The notes: generated by a model from the letters alone, not told the origin. A DNA stretch of 64,000 bases from Hyphobacterium marinum (GCF_036330325.1 NZ_JAZDRO010000005.1:124001-188000); one strand, 5' to 3'; positions 1 through 9,292 are shown, numbered from the stretch's first letter. Translations and numbers: made by a program.

Positions 1-192
1 TCGGCCAAAGGCCTCGTCGCGCGTCTCCTCCAGAAGGCGCGTGTATTCGCTGACTTCACCGCCGACGAGATTGCGCAAGCCCGCCACGAAGTCGCGCCCG
101 ACAAAGCGCGCCCGGACAATATTGCCCCGGGCTATGCCCAGCGTTTCGGCAATCTCCCGGCCGGGAATCTGGTCATTCATCGTAACGATCAT
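1..192 (-). CDS. YbjQ/UPF0145 family protein (3' part missing at window edge)
   Basis: Reading leftwards from 192, the frame stays open for 64 codons to the window edge, so only the N-terminal part is present. The residues resemble the YbjQ/UPF0145 family, a small pentameric putative metal-binding fold: an early IPGREI, a GxxRGNIVRA stretch and NLVGGEVSEYTRLLEETRDEA, which matches the family pattern IRDIVGGRSGxYExxLxxAR. The ATG at 192 has AGGAGG about 9 bases upstream; a second in-frame ATG is at 180. The start overlaps the stop of the upstream membrane-protein gene (ATGA), which suggests translational coupling. The cellular role of the family is not established. Confidence 0.75.
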   Translation of the reverse strand, partial: MIVTMNDQIPGREIAETLGIARGNIVRARFVGRDFVAGLRNLVGGEVSEYTRLLEETRDEAFGR

Positions 193-428
193 GTCTTTGG
201 CCCCTCCTGGGGCGGAGGCGGCGGGCCGGCCCGGTCAATCGCGGCGCTGTGAAACAGCAAGGCAATGCCTGCAGCAGGCACGGCAGCGACGATGATCCAG
301 ACCAGGGCAAATGGATAGTCAAACCGCACCCCGGCCAGCCGGTCGAGCGCGACCAGGGCGACCACGGCAGCCAGACCTGATCCGGACAGCAGATAGGCCA
401 GCCGGGTTGTGGAACGGGACAGGGACAT
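189..428 (-). CDS. small two-helix membrane protein, function unknown
   Basis: This encodes 79 residues with two hydrophobic segments (about residues 10-30 and 38-60) and a proline-rich C-terminal tail (PPPPP near the end). Both segments look like transmembrane helices. The gene overlaps the start of the YbjQ-like gene by four bases, so the two are probably co-translated and may work together. I do not recognise a family. Confidence 0.6.
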   Translation of the reverse strand: MSLSRSTTRLAYLLSGSGLAAVVALVALDRLAGVRFDYPFALVWIIVAAVPAAGIALLFHSAAIDRAGPPPPPQEGPKT

Positions 429-503
429 GCGGCTTTACCCTTGAATAGGAGTCAGGGCATGGTGCGGTGCAATGCCCGACATGACAAGCAGGACATAACT
501 TCC

Positions 504-881
504 ATGGCTGACTCGACGCCCGTTCCGGCAAACTCCGATCCCGGCAATGATCGGATTATCGCCTCGATAGTCTATGTGCTCTACCTGATCGGGCCAGCGA
601 ATGGCTTCACCGTCCTGATCGGCGTCATTATCGCCTTCATGCGCAAGGACAAGGCCCCGGCCTGGCTCGCCTCGCACTACGAATTCCAGATCCGCACCGT
701 GCTTTATGCCATCGCCCTCGTGCTGATCGCGATTATCGGCGTGTTCACCGTGATCCTGATCCCCTTGAGCTTGCTGATCTGGCTGTTGCTGGGGCTGTGG
801 ATCGTGGTCCGGTGCGTGGTCGGCCTGATGCGGATCGTCGATGCCCGGCCCAACCCGGACCCGACGAGCTTCCTGGTCTGA
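504..881 (+). CDS. DUF4870-like membrane protein
   Basis: This is a 125-residue protein with a short polar N-terminus and three hydrophobic stretches (about residues 18-42, 63-90 and 92-110). It has the pattern of DUF4870/Tic20-like small membrane proteins (ASIVYVLYLIGP, then HYEFQIRTVLY, then a long hydrophobic run and GLMRIVDARPNP). I chose the ATG at 504, which has an AGGAC about 10 bases upstream; an alternative TTG at 441 would add a non-hydrophobic extension. It converges on tdk with a two-base gap. Function unknown. Confidence 0.65.
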   Translation: MADSTPVPANSDPGNDRIIASIVYVLYLIGPANGFTVLIGVIIAFMRKDKAPAWLASHYEFQIRTVLYAIALVLIAIIGVFTVILIPLSLLIWLLLGLWIVVRCVVGLMRIVDARPNPDPTSFLV

Positions 882-883
882 GC

Positions 884-1468
884 CTAGCGGCCCAGCGCCT
901 CACGCCAGTGTTTGCGGCACAGTGACTTGTAATCTGACTTTTCCACGCCGACCTGTGCCCCGGACGTAACCGCGGCCCCGGCCTTGTCACGGCGCAGATT
1001 CATCGTCGCCTTCTTGCCGCAATGGCAAATCGTGCGCGCTTCGCGCAGATCGTCGGTAATGGCGAGCAAAGCCGCCGAGCCGGGAAAAAGCGCGCCCTGA
1101 AAATCGGTCCGCAAACCGTAGCACAGGACCGGGATGCCCAGGTCGTCACCGACGCGGGCCAGCTGCCACACCTGGTCAGGGGTCAGGAATTGTGCCTCGT
1201 CGACAAAGACCGCATCAACCGTGTGTGCCGTCCTGTGGTCGCGAATGGCCTTGAACAGGTCCACATCATCGCGGAAGGCATGCGCCCCGGCGCGCAGGCC
1301 GATGCGGGATTCGATCTCGCCGGCCGGGGCCGTGGGGTCCTCGGCGTGATGGACCGAAGTCCACAACATCACCTCCATCCCGCATTCGCGATAGTTGTGG
1401 GCCGCCTGAAGCAGGATGGCCGACTTGCCCGCATTCATGGCGCTGTAGGTGAAATAGAGTTTGGACAC
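884..1468 (-). CDS. tdk: thymidine kinase (type II)
   Basis: The product phosphorylates thymidine to dTMP in the pyrimidine salvage pathway. The 194-residue length fits the bacterial type II family. The Walker A loop MNAGKS is at residues 11-16 and the Walker B-like VFVDEAQF is in the middle. The C-terminal half has CHCGKKATMN and a later Cys in SLCRKH, fitting the structural zinc site of this family. It lies alone between a membrane-protein gene on the other strand and the acyl-CoA dehydrogenase gene. Confidence 0.95.
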   Translation of the reverse strand: MSKLYFTYSAMNAGKSAILLQAAHNYRECGMEVMLWTSVHHAEDPTAPAGEIESRIGLRAGAHAFRDDVDLFKAIRDHRTAHTVDAVFVDEAQFLTPDQVWQLARVGDDLGIPVLCYGLRTDFQGALFPGSAALLAITDDLREARTICHCGKKATMNLRRDKAGAAVTSGAQVGVEKSDYKSLCRKHWREALGR

Positions 1469-1502
1469 GCAGATTTCCTGTCAGGTGGGGACGATGTTCC
1501 GA

Positions 1503-3287
1503 CTAGCGCGATTCCAGCGCCTCGTCCTCGGGCAGGAAATCCGCGCCCAGACGAATGGAGTCGACCAGCGCCGGCGCGGCGGTCAGCGTCGTTTCGGCAT
1601 AGAAGCGCGCAATGTCGATCCGCCCCTCGGCGAAATCCGGATCGCCCTCGCCTTCCTTCAGCCGCCGCTGCCCGGCGACCGCACCGATGGCAAGTAGCCA
1701 GCCGCCGGTGACGTCTCCCGCCAGTTTCAGGAACTCCGTCGCACCGGTCAGGCTATCGGCGCGGTCCCGGCCCGGCTTCATCAGCCATTTCGCGGCTTTC
1801 TCCAACGCGTCGGCTCCCTTCGCCAGCCGCGCACCGATCTCCGGCAGGTCGGGATTGGACGAAGTCTGGCAGTCCTCGACCGTCTGGCGGATGTCGGTCA
1901 GCAGTTCGCGGATTGGCGCACCGCCGGCCATCGCCAGCTTGCGGCCGACCAGGTCGATCGCCTGGATGCCGTTCGTACCCTCGTAGATCGGGGCGATGCG
2001 CGCGTCGCGATAATGCTGGGCCGCGCCGGTTTCCTCGATGAAGCCCATCCCGCCATGGATCTGCACGCCCAGCGACGTAACCTCGACACCGACATCGGTG
2101 GACCAGGCCTTGGCGATGGGCGTCAGCAATTCCTCGCGACGCTTGGCAAAGGCGCGGTCTTCGGCATCCGGCTCATGCTCGGCTTCGTCGGCCGAGGTCG
2201 CGCAATGCAGGCAGATCGCGCGTGCCGCCTCGATCTTCGCTTTCATGGTCGCCAGCATGCGGCGCACGTCGGGGTGGTCGATGATCGCGTGCGGGGCCGG
2301 TTCGTCGATATCCGGCGCGCGCCCCTGGCGGCGGTCTTTTGCATAGGCCAGCGCCTGCTGATAGGCGCGCTCGGCGATACCGACGCCCTGAACACCGACA
2401 GCGAGACGGGCCGAATTCATCATCGTGAACATGCAGGCGATGCCGCCGAATTCCGGCCCGATCAGCCAACCTTTGGCACCGGACATTTCCATGGTGCAGG
2501 TCGGGCTGCCGTGAATGCCCATCTTGTGTTCGAGACCAATCGCCTTGATCGCATTGCGTTCGCCGGGATTGCCCTCCGCGTCGGGCAAGAATTTCGGGAT
2601 CAGGAAGAGCGAGATGCCCTTCACCCCGTCCGGACCGCCCGGCGTGCGGGCGAGCACCGGGTGGATGATATTCTCGGCGCAATCGTGCTCGCCCCAGGTG
2701 ATGAAGATTTTCTGGCCTGTAATAGACCAGCTGCCATCGCCATTGGGCTCGGCCTTGGTGCGCAGGAGGCCGACATCGGATCCTGCGCCCGGCTCGGTTA
2801 GCTGCATGGTCGAGGACCACTCACCCGTGATCAGCTTCGGCAGATAGAGCGCCTTCTGCTCGTCCGAGCCATGGGCAATCAGGGCCTCGATGGCGCTGAA
2901 GGTCAGCATCGGGCCGAGGCTGAACGCCATGTTGGCCGACTGCATCATCTCCAGAACCGCCGTGCCCAGCGCCTTGGGCAGCCCCATTCCGCCAAATTCT
3001 TCCGGGAATTGAAGGCCCTGCCAGCCGCCCTCGACGAATTGCGCGTAAGCCGCCTTGAAGCCGTCTGGTGTCGTGACCTCACCGTCCGTCAGCGTACATC
3101 CTTGCACGTCGCCGCTCCGGTTCAGGGGCGCGAGCACTTCATTGGCGTATTTCCCCGCCTCGGTCAGGATCGCGGTGACCAGATCCGTCGAGAGGTCCGG
3201 AAAGTCGCCGGACTTTTTCAGTCCGTCCAGCACGGCGATCTCGTCGAGCGTGAACAGGATGTCGTTGACCGGCGCGCGATAGCTCAT
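1503..3287 (-). CDS. acyl-CoA dehydrogenase, long (about 600-residue) type
   Basis: This is a flavoprotein of 594 residues that oxidises an acyl-CoA to the 2-enoyl-CoA. It is much longer than the classic 380-residue enzymes, so it belongs to the long subgroup with an extra C-terminal domain, which includes the DmdC 3-methylthiopropionyl-CoA dehydrogenases. The sequence shows the FAD/substrate motif MQLTEPGAGSDVG and ITGQKIFITWGEHD, and the C-terminal QIHGGMGFIEETGAAQHYRDARI with the usual YEGTNGIQ. The ATG at 3287 has AGAGGA upstream; a longer frame to 3362 lacks an RBS and family similarity. The true substrate cannot be read from sequence. Confidence 0.9.
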   Translation of the reverse strand: MSYRAPVNDILFTLDEIAVLDGLKKSGDFPDLSTDLVTAILTEAGKYANEVLAPLNRSGDVQGCTLTDGEVTTPDGFKAAYAQFVEGGWQGLQFPEEFGGMGLPKALGTAVLEMMQSANMAFSLGPMLTFSAIEALIAHGSDEQKALYLPKLITGEWSSTMQLTEPGAGSDVGLLRTKAEPNGDGSWSITGQKIFITWGEHDCAENIIHPVLARTPGGPDGVKGISLFLIPKFLPDAEGNPGERNAIKAIGLEHKMGIHGSPTCTMEMSGAKGWLIGPEFGGIACMFTMMNSARLAVGVQGVGIAERAYQQALAYAKDRRQGRAPDIDEPAPHAIIDHPDVRRMLATMKAKIEAARAICLHCATSADEAEHEPDAEDRAFAKRREELLTPIAKAWSTDVGVEVTSLGVQIHGGMGFIEETGAAQHYRDARIAPIYEGTNGIQAIDLVGRKLAMAGGAPIRELLTDIRQTVEDCQTSSNPDLPEIGARLAKGADALEKAAKWLMKPGRDRADSLTGATEFLKLAGDVTGGWLLAIGAVAGQRRLKEGEGDPDFAEGRIDIARFYAETTLTAAPALVDSIRLGADFLPEDEALESR

Positions 3288-3478
3288 GGAAGTGTCCTCT
3301 TGTCCCGAGACGGCCAAGATAACGCGGCGGCGGGCCACGTCGACCGTGGAATTCCGTCGCACGTCGCTGTGGCCGGATCGTCAACAGCGATTTTCCATTG
3401 CGGCAGCATGACGCGCGCGCGGAAGCGAGTAAAATGAGACAATCAACAGATCATCTGATCTCTGGACGGAAGACAGCC

Positions 3479-4057
3479 ATGACCATGACGAACCGGTACT
3501 CCACCGTTGCCATAATCCTGCACTGGACCATCGCAGTCCTGCTGGTCTCGATGATCTTCTTCGGCTGGTACGCTGACGACCTGCGCGAAGCGCTGCCGCA
3601 AGGCGGTGCCACGCTGGGCGAAGTCCGGACTGCATTCAGCTGGCACAAGACGTTCGGGATACTTGTCCTTCTGCTCAGCCTGGTCCGGCTCGGATGGCGG
3701 TTGACGCATACGGCTCCGCCCCTCCCCGACGCCATGCCGGCTTGGGAGAGGTTCGCGGCCCGGTTTACCCACGTCGCCTTTTATGTCCTGATGATCGGCA
3801 TGCCATTGCTGGGCTGGCTGGCCGCCTCGAGCTCGGGTATCGGCAGCTTCCTGTTCGACAATCCGCAAATTGTCCTTCCAGACCTGCCTGTCCCCGAATC
3901 GGAAGCCTTGCACGACACCACGGCCTGGCTGCACGGCCGCGGAGCCTGGGCCATTCTTGTTCTGCTGGCACTTCACGCAGGCGCGGCCCTCAAGCACCAC
4001 ATTCTCGACAAGGATGACGTGCTCACTCGCATGCTGCCCTTCCTGCCCCGCCGTTAG
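3479..4057 (+). CDS. cytochrome b561 family membrane protein
   Basis: This 192-residue four-helix integral membrane protein probably carries two b haems and passes electrons from quinol. Conserved histidines lie in the first helix (ILHWTIAV), before the second (SWHKTFGIL), near helix three (FTHVAFYVLMIGMPLLGWL) and in helix four (ALHAGAALKHH), as in the YodB/CybB group. The chosen ATG has GGAAGA about 7 bases upstream. It is followed 9 bases later by a YceI-family gene. The cytochrome b561-YceI pair is common and often treated as one functional unit. Confidence 0.9.
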   Translation: MTMTNRYSTVAIILHWTIAVLLVSMIFFGWYADDLREALPQGGATLGEVRTAFSWHKTFGILVLLLSLVRLGWRLTHTAPPLPDAMPAWERFAARFTHVAFYVLMIGMPLLGWLAASSSGIGSFLFDNPQIVLPDLPVPESEALHDTTAWLHGRGAWAILVLLALHAGAALKHHILDKDDVLTRMLPFLPRR

Positions 4058-4066
4058 AGGAAACCC

Positions 4067-4627
4067 ATGTTCAAAACCGCGTTGATTGCGCTGCTGGCGG
4101 CTCCCGCTGCCTGGGCGAGTGACTGGGTCGTGGATACCGATGCCAGCACGATGACGTTCGAAACCGAAGCCTTCGGCGGGCCGGTGTCCGGCGAGATCAC
4201 GGATTTTGAAGCCGATATCCGCCTTGATCCCGACGCGCCCGGTGATGGCCGGATCGAAGCCCGCGCTGGCGTAGCCTCAGTCGATGCCGGCTCGAGCGAA
4301 TTCAACGATCCGCTTCAAAGTCGAGCCGGGTTCAACCCGGAAGCCCACCCCGATGCGCGCTTTGTTTCTACGGCGATTTCAGAGGTGATGGATTGCGAAG
4401 CAGAACCACCCGCGCGCTGCTTTTCTGCCGACGGCGAACTGACGATCAGGGGTGAAACACGCCCTGCCACGCTGGACTTCCGCCTTGCGATCGACGGCGC
4501 GCGCGCGACAGCCGACGGCCAGCTGGTCGTGCACCGGGACGATTTCGGAATTGGCGGCTCGGCCTGGGGCGACGCCGCGGTCGACGTGACGGTCAATATC
4601 CATATTGAGGCCACAGAAGCGCCCTAG
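4067..4627 (+). CDS. YceI family periplasmic lipid-binding-like protein
   Basis: This is a 186-residue protein with a signal peptide (MFKTALIALLAAPAAWA, cleavage after about residue 17). The mature YceI-type beta barrel begins with SDWVVDTDASTMTFETEAFG and contains AHPDARFVSTAI and ITIRG-like (LTIRGETRPATLDF) family signatures. YceI barrels bind isoprenoid or fatty amphiphiles in the periplasm. It lies directly behind the cytochrome b561 gene, probably in one transcript, which suggests a shared quinone/redox role. Confidence 0.88.
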   Translation: MFKTALIALLAAPAAWASDWVVDTDASTMTFETEAFGGPVSGEITDFEADIRLDPDAPGDGRIEARAGVASVDAGSSEFNDPLQSRAGFNPEAHPDARFVSTAISEVMDCEAEPPARCFSADGELTIRGETRPATLDFRLAIDGARATADGQLVVHRDDFGIGGSAWGDAAVDVTVNIHIEATEAP

Positions 4628-4664
4628 GCTTGCCGGGCAGCACAGCCCGGCGATACTGCGCGCC

Positions 4665-5618
4665 ATGACCGCCGCCATCCTGCCTGCCGACGACACGAAC
4701 GCGCTGGAACGCGCCGCGCAGATATTGCGCGAGGGCGGGCTTGTCGCCATGCCCACCGAGACGGTCTATGGCCTCGCTGCCGATGCCGCGAACGGGAGGG
4801 CCGTCGCCCGGATTTACGAAGCCAAGGGCCGCCCGCGTTTCAATCCGCTGATCGCCCATGTCTCGGGTCTCGACATGGCCCGGACCTGCGCCGAAATCGG
4901 GCCTTTGGCCGGAACCTGCATCGCGGCGTTCTGGCCAGGCCCGTTGACGCTGGTTCTGCCGCGGCGTGCCGATGGTCCGGTCAGTGATCTGGCGAGCGCG
5001 GGCCTCGACACGATAGCCCTGCGCCAGCCTGACCATCCTGGTGCCCTGGGCTTGCTCACCACATTCGTCGGACCGCTTGTTGCCCCCAGCGCCAATCCGT
5101 CCGGCGGAGTCAGCCCGACGACCGCGGCCCATGTCGCGGAAGGGCTGGGCGACAAAATCGACCTGATCCTTGATGGCGGACCGTGCCGGGTCGGCCTTGA
5201 ATCGACGGTTATCTCCCTCGTCGGCCCGAAGCCGGCCCTGTTGCGCCCCGGCGGCATCGCCCGAAAAACAATCGAAGCGGTGATTGGTCCCCTTGCCCGG
5301 CCTGCGCCGGATGGTCCGGTCGCGTCACCGGGTATGCTGGCCAGTCATTATGCGCCGCGCACGCCGCTACGGCTGAACGCCAGTTCGGCACGTCCCGGAG
5401 AGGCTTTCCTCGGATTTGGCAATACCCCGCGCGCCACACTCAACTTGTCCCGTAAGGGAGATCTCGCCGAGGCCGCCGCCAACCTGTTTGCCCATTTGCG
5501 CACGCTCGACCGGACCGGCGCGGTTCGGATCGCTGTTGCACCCATCCCGGTTGAAGGCCTCGGCGAAGCCATCAATGATCGCCTGGAACGCGCTGCCGCG
5601 CCGCGAGGACTGGCATGA
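4665..5618 (+). CDS. tsaC: L-threonylcarbamoyladenylate synthase (Sua5/TsaC type)
   Basis: The product makes threonylcarbamoyl-AMP from threonine, bicarbonate and ATP, the first step of the tRNA t6A37 modification. Its 317 residues give the long Sua5 form: a YrdC domain (PTETVYGLAADA, KGRPRFNPLIAHV, PSANPSGGVSPT, ESTVI) followed by a linker SPGMLASHYAPRTPL and a C-terminal Sua5 domain. The ATG at 4665 starts immediately before the conserved core; the frame is open upstream but overlaps the yceI end. Its stop overlaps the next start (ATGA), implying coupling with the FAD oxidoreductase. Confidence 0.93.
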   Translation: MTAAILPADDTNALERAAQILREGGLVAMPTETVYGLAADAANGRAVARIYEAKGRPRFNPLIAHVSGLDMARTCAEIGPLAGTCIAAFWPGPLTLVLPRRADGPVSDLASAGLDTIALRQPDHPGALGLLTTFVGPLVAPSANPSGGVSPTTAAHVAEGLGDKIDLILDGGPCRVGLESTVISLVGPKPALLRPGGIARKTIEAVIGPLARPAPDGPVASPGMLASHYAPRTPLRLNASSARPGEAFLGFGNTPRATLNLSRKGDLAEAAANLFAHLRTLDRTGAVRIAVAPIPVEGLGEAINDRLERAAAPRGLA

Positions 5619-7018
5619 TCAACACCGCCACACTGGACCAGCTGAAAGCCGCGCTGGGGCCGAAAGGCTGGAGCGACGACCCGGCGGAACTGGATCCGCA
5701 CGTCACGGACTGGCGGGGGCGCTATCGCGGCGAAACCCCCATCCTTTTAAAGCCCGCCACGACAGCGGAGGTCGCCGAAGCGGTCAGGATCTGCGCCGCG
5801 AACGGCATCGCCATCACCCCGCAGGGCGGCAATACCGGGCTGGTCGGTGGCGCAACGCCAAAGGGCGAAGTGCTGATCAGCCTCAAGCGCATGACCGCGA
5901 TTCGCGAGACCGATACGGCCAACGACTCCCTCACCGTCGAAGCCGGCTGCATTCTTGAAACCGTGCAGGAGACCGCGCGCGAGGCCGGCCGCCTCTTCCC
6001 CCTGAGCCTGGGCAGTCAGGGCAGCGCCACGATTGGCGGGCTCATCTCCACCAATGCCGGCGGCGTCCATGTCCTGCGCTACGGCATGATGCGCGACCTG
6101 GTCCTCGGGATTGAGGCCGTCCTGCCTGACGGCCAGATCTGGAACGGGCTGCGGGGCCTGCGGAAAGACAATTCGGGATACGACCTCAAACAGCTTTTCA
6201 TCGGGGCGGAAGGCACGCTCGGCATTGTCACGGCAGCAACGCTGAAACTGTTTCCCCGTCCCGCCGAAACCTGCGTTGCCTGGGCTGCGGTCGCCTCGCC
6301 GGACGATGCGGTTACCCTGCTCGGCGATCTGAAAGCTGCGACAGGCGGTGCCCTCTCGGCTCTGGAACTCGTACCGCGCAATGCGCTCGACCTGGTGCTG
6401 AAGCACATTCCAGGTACGCGCGACCCGTTGGACAGTCGGCATCCCTGGCATGTGCTCGTGGAAATCGGCGCGGCGCGTAACGGCGAAGGGCGCGCCATGA
6501 TGGAAGCGGGCCTCGGCCATGCACTGGAGTCCGGCCTGGTGAAGGACGCTGTGATCGCTGAAAACGAGGCCCAGGCGCTGGCGCTCTGGCAATTGCGCGA
6601 GCCTATCGCGGAAGCGGAGAAAGCGCACGGCAAGGCGGCCAAGCACGATCTGTCGATCCCCGTTTCGCGCATGCCCGCCTTCATCAAGGAGGCCACGGCG
6701 CTGATCGAGTCCATGATCCCGGACGCGAATGTCATCGCCTTTGGCCATGTCGGCGACGGCAATGTCCATTTCAACATCGCCAGCCAGCAGCCCGGCACCG
6801 GAGAAGACTTCCTCGCCTCCTGCCGCCCGGCGACCGAGGCCGTGTTCGAACTGGTCACGCGATATAATGGCTCGATTGCCGCCGAGCACGGGGTCGGCGT
6901 TCTTAAAAGCGCGGATCTGGCCGCGCGCCGCCCGCTCGATGTTGCGCTGATGCGCAGCGTAAAGGCCGCGCTCGACCCGGAAAACATCATGAACCCGCGA
7001 GTGCTGATCGCGGACTGA
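5615..7018 (+). CDS. FAD-binding oxidoreductase, D-2-hydroxyglutarate/D-lactate dehydrogenase-like
   Basis: This is a 467-residue member of the GlcD/D2HGDH family, which oxidises D-2-hydroxy acids using FAD. The N-terminal PCMH FAD domain shows ITPQGGNTGLVGGATP and SATIGGLISTNAGGVHVLRYG. The C-terminal domain shows AFGHVGDGNVHFN, SIAAEHGVGVLKS and DPENIMNPRVL, which include the metal-binding histidines of the family. It overlaps the upstream sua5-like gene by four bases. The precise substrate (D-lactate or D-2-hydroxyglutarate) is undecided. Confidence 0.9.
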   Translation: MINTATLDQLKAALGPKGWSDDPAELDPHVTDWRGRYRGETPILLKPATTAEVAEAVRICAANGIAITPQGGNTGLVGGATPKGEVLISLKRMTAIRETDTANDSLTVEAGCILETVQETAREAGRLFPLSLGSQGSATIGGLISTNAGGVHVLRYGMMRDLVLGIEAVLPDGQIWNGLRGLRKDNSGYDLKQLFIGAEGTLGIVTAATLKLFPRPAETCVAWAAVASPDDAVTLLGDLKAATGGALSALELVPRNALDLVLKHIPGTRDPLDSRHPWHVLVEIGAARNGEGRAMMEAGLGHALESGLVKDAVIAENEAQALALWQLREPIAEAEKAHGKAAKHDLSIPVSRMPAFIKEATALIESMIPDANVIAFGHVGDGNVHFNIASQQPGTGEDFLASCRPATEAVFELVTRYNGSIAAEHGVGVLKSADLAARRPLDVALMRSVKAALDPENIMNPRVLIAD

Positions 7019-7075
7019 CCCTTTGACGCGGACCCACCCGCCGCTACATGGGAAGGCAAGGAGGCTCAATTCCCC

Positions 7076-7861
7076 ATGCTGATTCTGCTCTCGCCGGCCA
7101 AACGGCTCGATTTCGATCCCGCCCCGATTTCCCCGGCCACGACCGAACCGGAATTGATGGATCGCGCTGCGATCCTGTCGAAGACGACCCGCAATCAGAC
7201 GCGGACGAAGATCAAGTCGATGATGGGCCTGTCGGACGATCTCGCCCAACTGAACTATGAGCGCTTCCGGGCCTTCGACCCGGCGAAGAATGCCGACGGT
7301 CAGCCAGCGATCATGACGTTTGCCGGCGAAGTCTATCGCGGTCTGGACGCCCGATCGATGAAGGCCGGCGATCTCGATTGGGCGCAGGACCGGTTGCGCA
7401 TGCTGTCCGGCCTTTACGGTGTGCTGCGCCCGCTTGACGCCATTCAGCCCTATCGGCTCGAGATGGGTACCAGGCTGAAGACCCGCCGCGGCGAGACGCT
7501 CTACGATTATTGGGGTTCCGACATCGCGAAGACGCTCAACAGGACGCTCGATGGTCACAAGAGCCGGACCATTCTCAATCTTGCGTCCAATGAATATTTC
7601 CGCGCGGTCGACAAGAAGACGCTCGACGCCAACGTGATCGACGTCGCCTTCAAGGAGATCAAAGGCGGCAAGGCCCGCTCACTCTTCATGTTCGTCAAGG
7701 TCGCACGCGGCCTGATGGCGCGCTGGATCATCGACAACCGGATTGACGACCCCGCGAAGTTGAAGGACTTCAATGTCGAGGGCTATCGCTTCGATCCCGA
7801 AGCCAGCACCGACACCACGCTTGAATTCTCGCGGCCCCAACCCGCGCCGAAAAGAGGCTGA
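7076..7861 (+). CDS. yaaA: YaaA/DUF328 peroxide stress-resistance protein
   Basis: This is a 261-residue protein starting MLILLSPAKRLDF, the hallmark of the YaaA family, with RFRAFDP, FAGEVYRGLDA, LSGLYGVLRPLD and NLASNEYF further on. E. coli YaaA lowers free iron under peroxide stress and binds DNA; the same role here is inferred from family. It is followed 9 bases later by 3-hydroxybutyrate dehydrogenase. The start is clear because the family begins with exactly these residues. Confidence 0.93.
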   Translation: MLILLSPAKRLDFDPAPISPATTEPELMDRAAILSKTTRNQTRTKIKSMMGLSDDLAQLNYERFRAFDPAKNADGQPAIMTFAGEVYRGLDARSMKAGDLDWAQDRLRMLSGLYGVLRPLDAIQPYRLEMGTRLKTRRGETLYDYWGSDIAKTLNRTLDGHKSRTILNLASNEYFRAVDKKTLDANVIDVAFKEIKGGKARSLFMFVKVARGLMARWIIDNRIDDPAKLKDFNVEGYRFDPEASTDTTLEFSRPQPAPKRG

Positions 7862-7870
7862 TCACACGAC

Positions 7871-8671
7871 ATGTCCGGCATAAAGACCGATCTCTCCGGC
7901 CAGACGGCCGTCATCACCGGCTCGACGAGCGGCATCGGGGCGGCTCTCGCCGAGGGCCTCGCCGCGAACGGCGCGAATATCGTCCTCAATGGCCTCGGTG
8001 ATCTCGATTCCATCAAGGCGCTGCGCGCCCGCATCGCAAAGGACCATGGCGTCGAGGTGCGCTATCACGCGGCGAACATGCTCAAGCCTGACGAGATCGC
8101 GGAAATGATCGCTTTCGCCCAGTCCGAGTTCGGGCGGGTCGACATTCTCGTCAACAATGCCGGCATCCAGCACGTCGCCCCGGTCGATGAATTCCCGACC
8201 GAGAAGTGGGATGCCATTCTGGCCATCAATCTCAGCTCGGCTTTCCATACGATCAAGGCGGCGGTGCCGATCATGAAGGCACAGGGCCGTGGCCGGATCG
8301 TCAATCTGGCGTCAGCCCATGCCCTCGTCGCCTCGCCCTTCAAGTCCGCCTATGTCGCTGCAAAACATGGCATTATGGGGTTGACCAAGACCGTCGCCCT
8401 GGAAGTCGCCGAGGCCGGTATCACCGTCAACGCGATCTGTCCGGGCTATGTGAAGACGCCGCTGGTCGAAGGCCAGATCGCCGACACCGCCAAGGCGCGC
8501 GGGATCAGCGAAGAAGAGGTCGTTCGCGACGTCATGCTCGCCGCCCAACCGACCAAGAAATTCGTCATGTATGACGAGCTTGTCGGCGCGCTGCTTTACC
8601 TGGTGTCGGACGCCGGGGCCTCATGCAACGGCACCTCGATCTCGGTCGATGGCGGCTGGGTAGCGAAATAA
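7871..8671 (+). CDS. bdhA: 3-hydroxybutyrate dehydrogenase (SDR)
   Basis: This is a short-chain dehydrogenase of 266 residues predicted to interconvert D-3-hydroxybutyrate and acetoacetate with NAD in polyhydroxybutyrate/ketone-body use. It shows the nucleotide motif TGSTSGIG, NNAGIQHVAPVDEFP, the catalytic Ser (NLASAHALVASPFKS) and Tyr-Lys (YVAAKHG), and the substrate-loop QPTKKFV that is typical of bacterial 3-hydroxybutyrate dehydrogenases. It ends DGGWVAK. It lies close behind yaaA and converges on the SRAP gene. Confidence 0.9.
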   Translation: MSGIKTDLSGQTAVITGSTSGIGAALAEGLAANGANIVLNGLGDLDSIKALRARIAKDHGVEVRYHAANMLKPDEIAEMIAFAQSEFGRVDILVNNAGIQHVAPVDEFPTEKWDAILAINLSSAFHTIKAAVPIMKAQGRGRIVNLASAHALVASPFKSAYVAAKHGIMGLTKTVALEVAEAGITVNAICPGYVKTPLVEGQIADTAKARGISEEEVVRDVMLAAQPTKKFVMYDELVGALLYLVSDAGASCNGTSISVDGGWVAK

Positions 8672-8686
8672 ACCCAGGGCACCAGT

Positions 8687-9292
8687 CTAACCTTTCGCGG
8701 CCTCGAGATACCCGTCGGGTGCCGGTTGCAGCATGTCCTTGATCACCGGCAGCGGTGATTCGGCGTTCAGCCAGACATCCCACTGATCGGGCCCGAGAAT
8801 GACCGGCATCCGGTCGTGATAGTCAGCCACATCACCATTCGCCGCGCAGGTCAGGATCGTATAGGTCAGCTTCAGTTCGCCACTGTCTAGCTTTCGCTTT
8901 TCCCACAGACCGGCGAACACCATCGGCGATCCATCCGGCCGGGTGAAGCGATAGCGGGTCTTGGCCCCTGGCTCGCCCTGCCACTCATAGAAAGCCGAGG
9001 CCGGGGCCAGCGCCCGCCGTTTGGCAAAGGCGGTGCGGAACATCGGTTTGTCCTCCACCGTCTCGGAACGGGCATTGAAGATCGGCCGCGACGGCGGCTC
9101 GCGCATCCAGCCCGGCTCCAGCCCCCAGCGCATCACGACGGCCTTGCGGGTGCCGTCGGCACCCAATGCGACAACGGCTCCGGCGGCCGTCGGCGCGATC
9201 TCTCCGGCCGGTAATGTGTCGCCGGTCAGGCCAAGATTGAACAGCAAGGCCATCTGGGCAGCCGAGTCCGATATGTCGTAGCGTCCGCACAT
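8687..9292 (-). CDS. yedK: SRAP-domain protein (YedK/HMCES), abasic-site DNA crosslinker
   Basis: This 201-residue SOS-response-associated peptidase-like protein shields abasic sites in single-stranded DNA by forming a thiazolidine link through Cys2. The N-terminus is MCGRYDIS, so the essential Cys2 is present. The active-site Glu lies in SAFYEWQG and the His in DYHDRMPVIL. Length and order match the family. The following Nudix gene is divergent, with about 57 bases between the starts. Confidence 0.93.
   Translation of the reverse strand: MCGRYDISDSAAQMALLFNLGLTGDTLPAGEIAPTAAGAVVALGADGTRKAVVMRWGLEPGWMREPPSRPIFNARSETVEDKPMFRTAFAKRRALAPASAFYEWQGEPGAKTRYRFTRPDGSPMVFAGLWEKRKLDSGELKLTYTILTCAANGDVADYHDRMPVILGPDQWDVWLNAESPLPVIKDMLQPAPDGYLEAAKG

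Noticed and set aside
5747..7558. 603-codon open frame on the minus strand opposite the FAD oxidoreductase and yaaA
   Set aside because: It covers two clear genes on the other strand and shows typical high-GC shadow composition.
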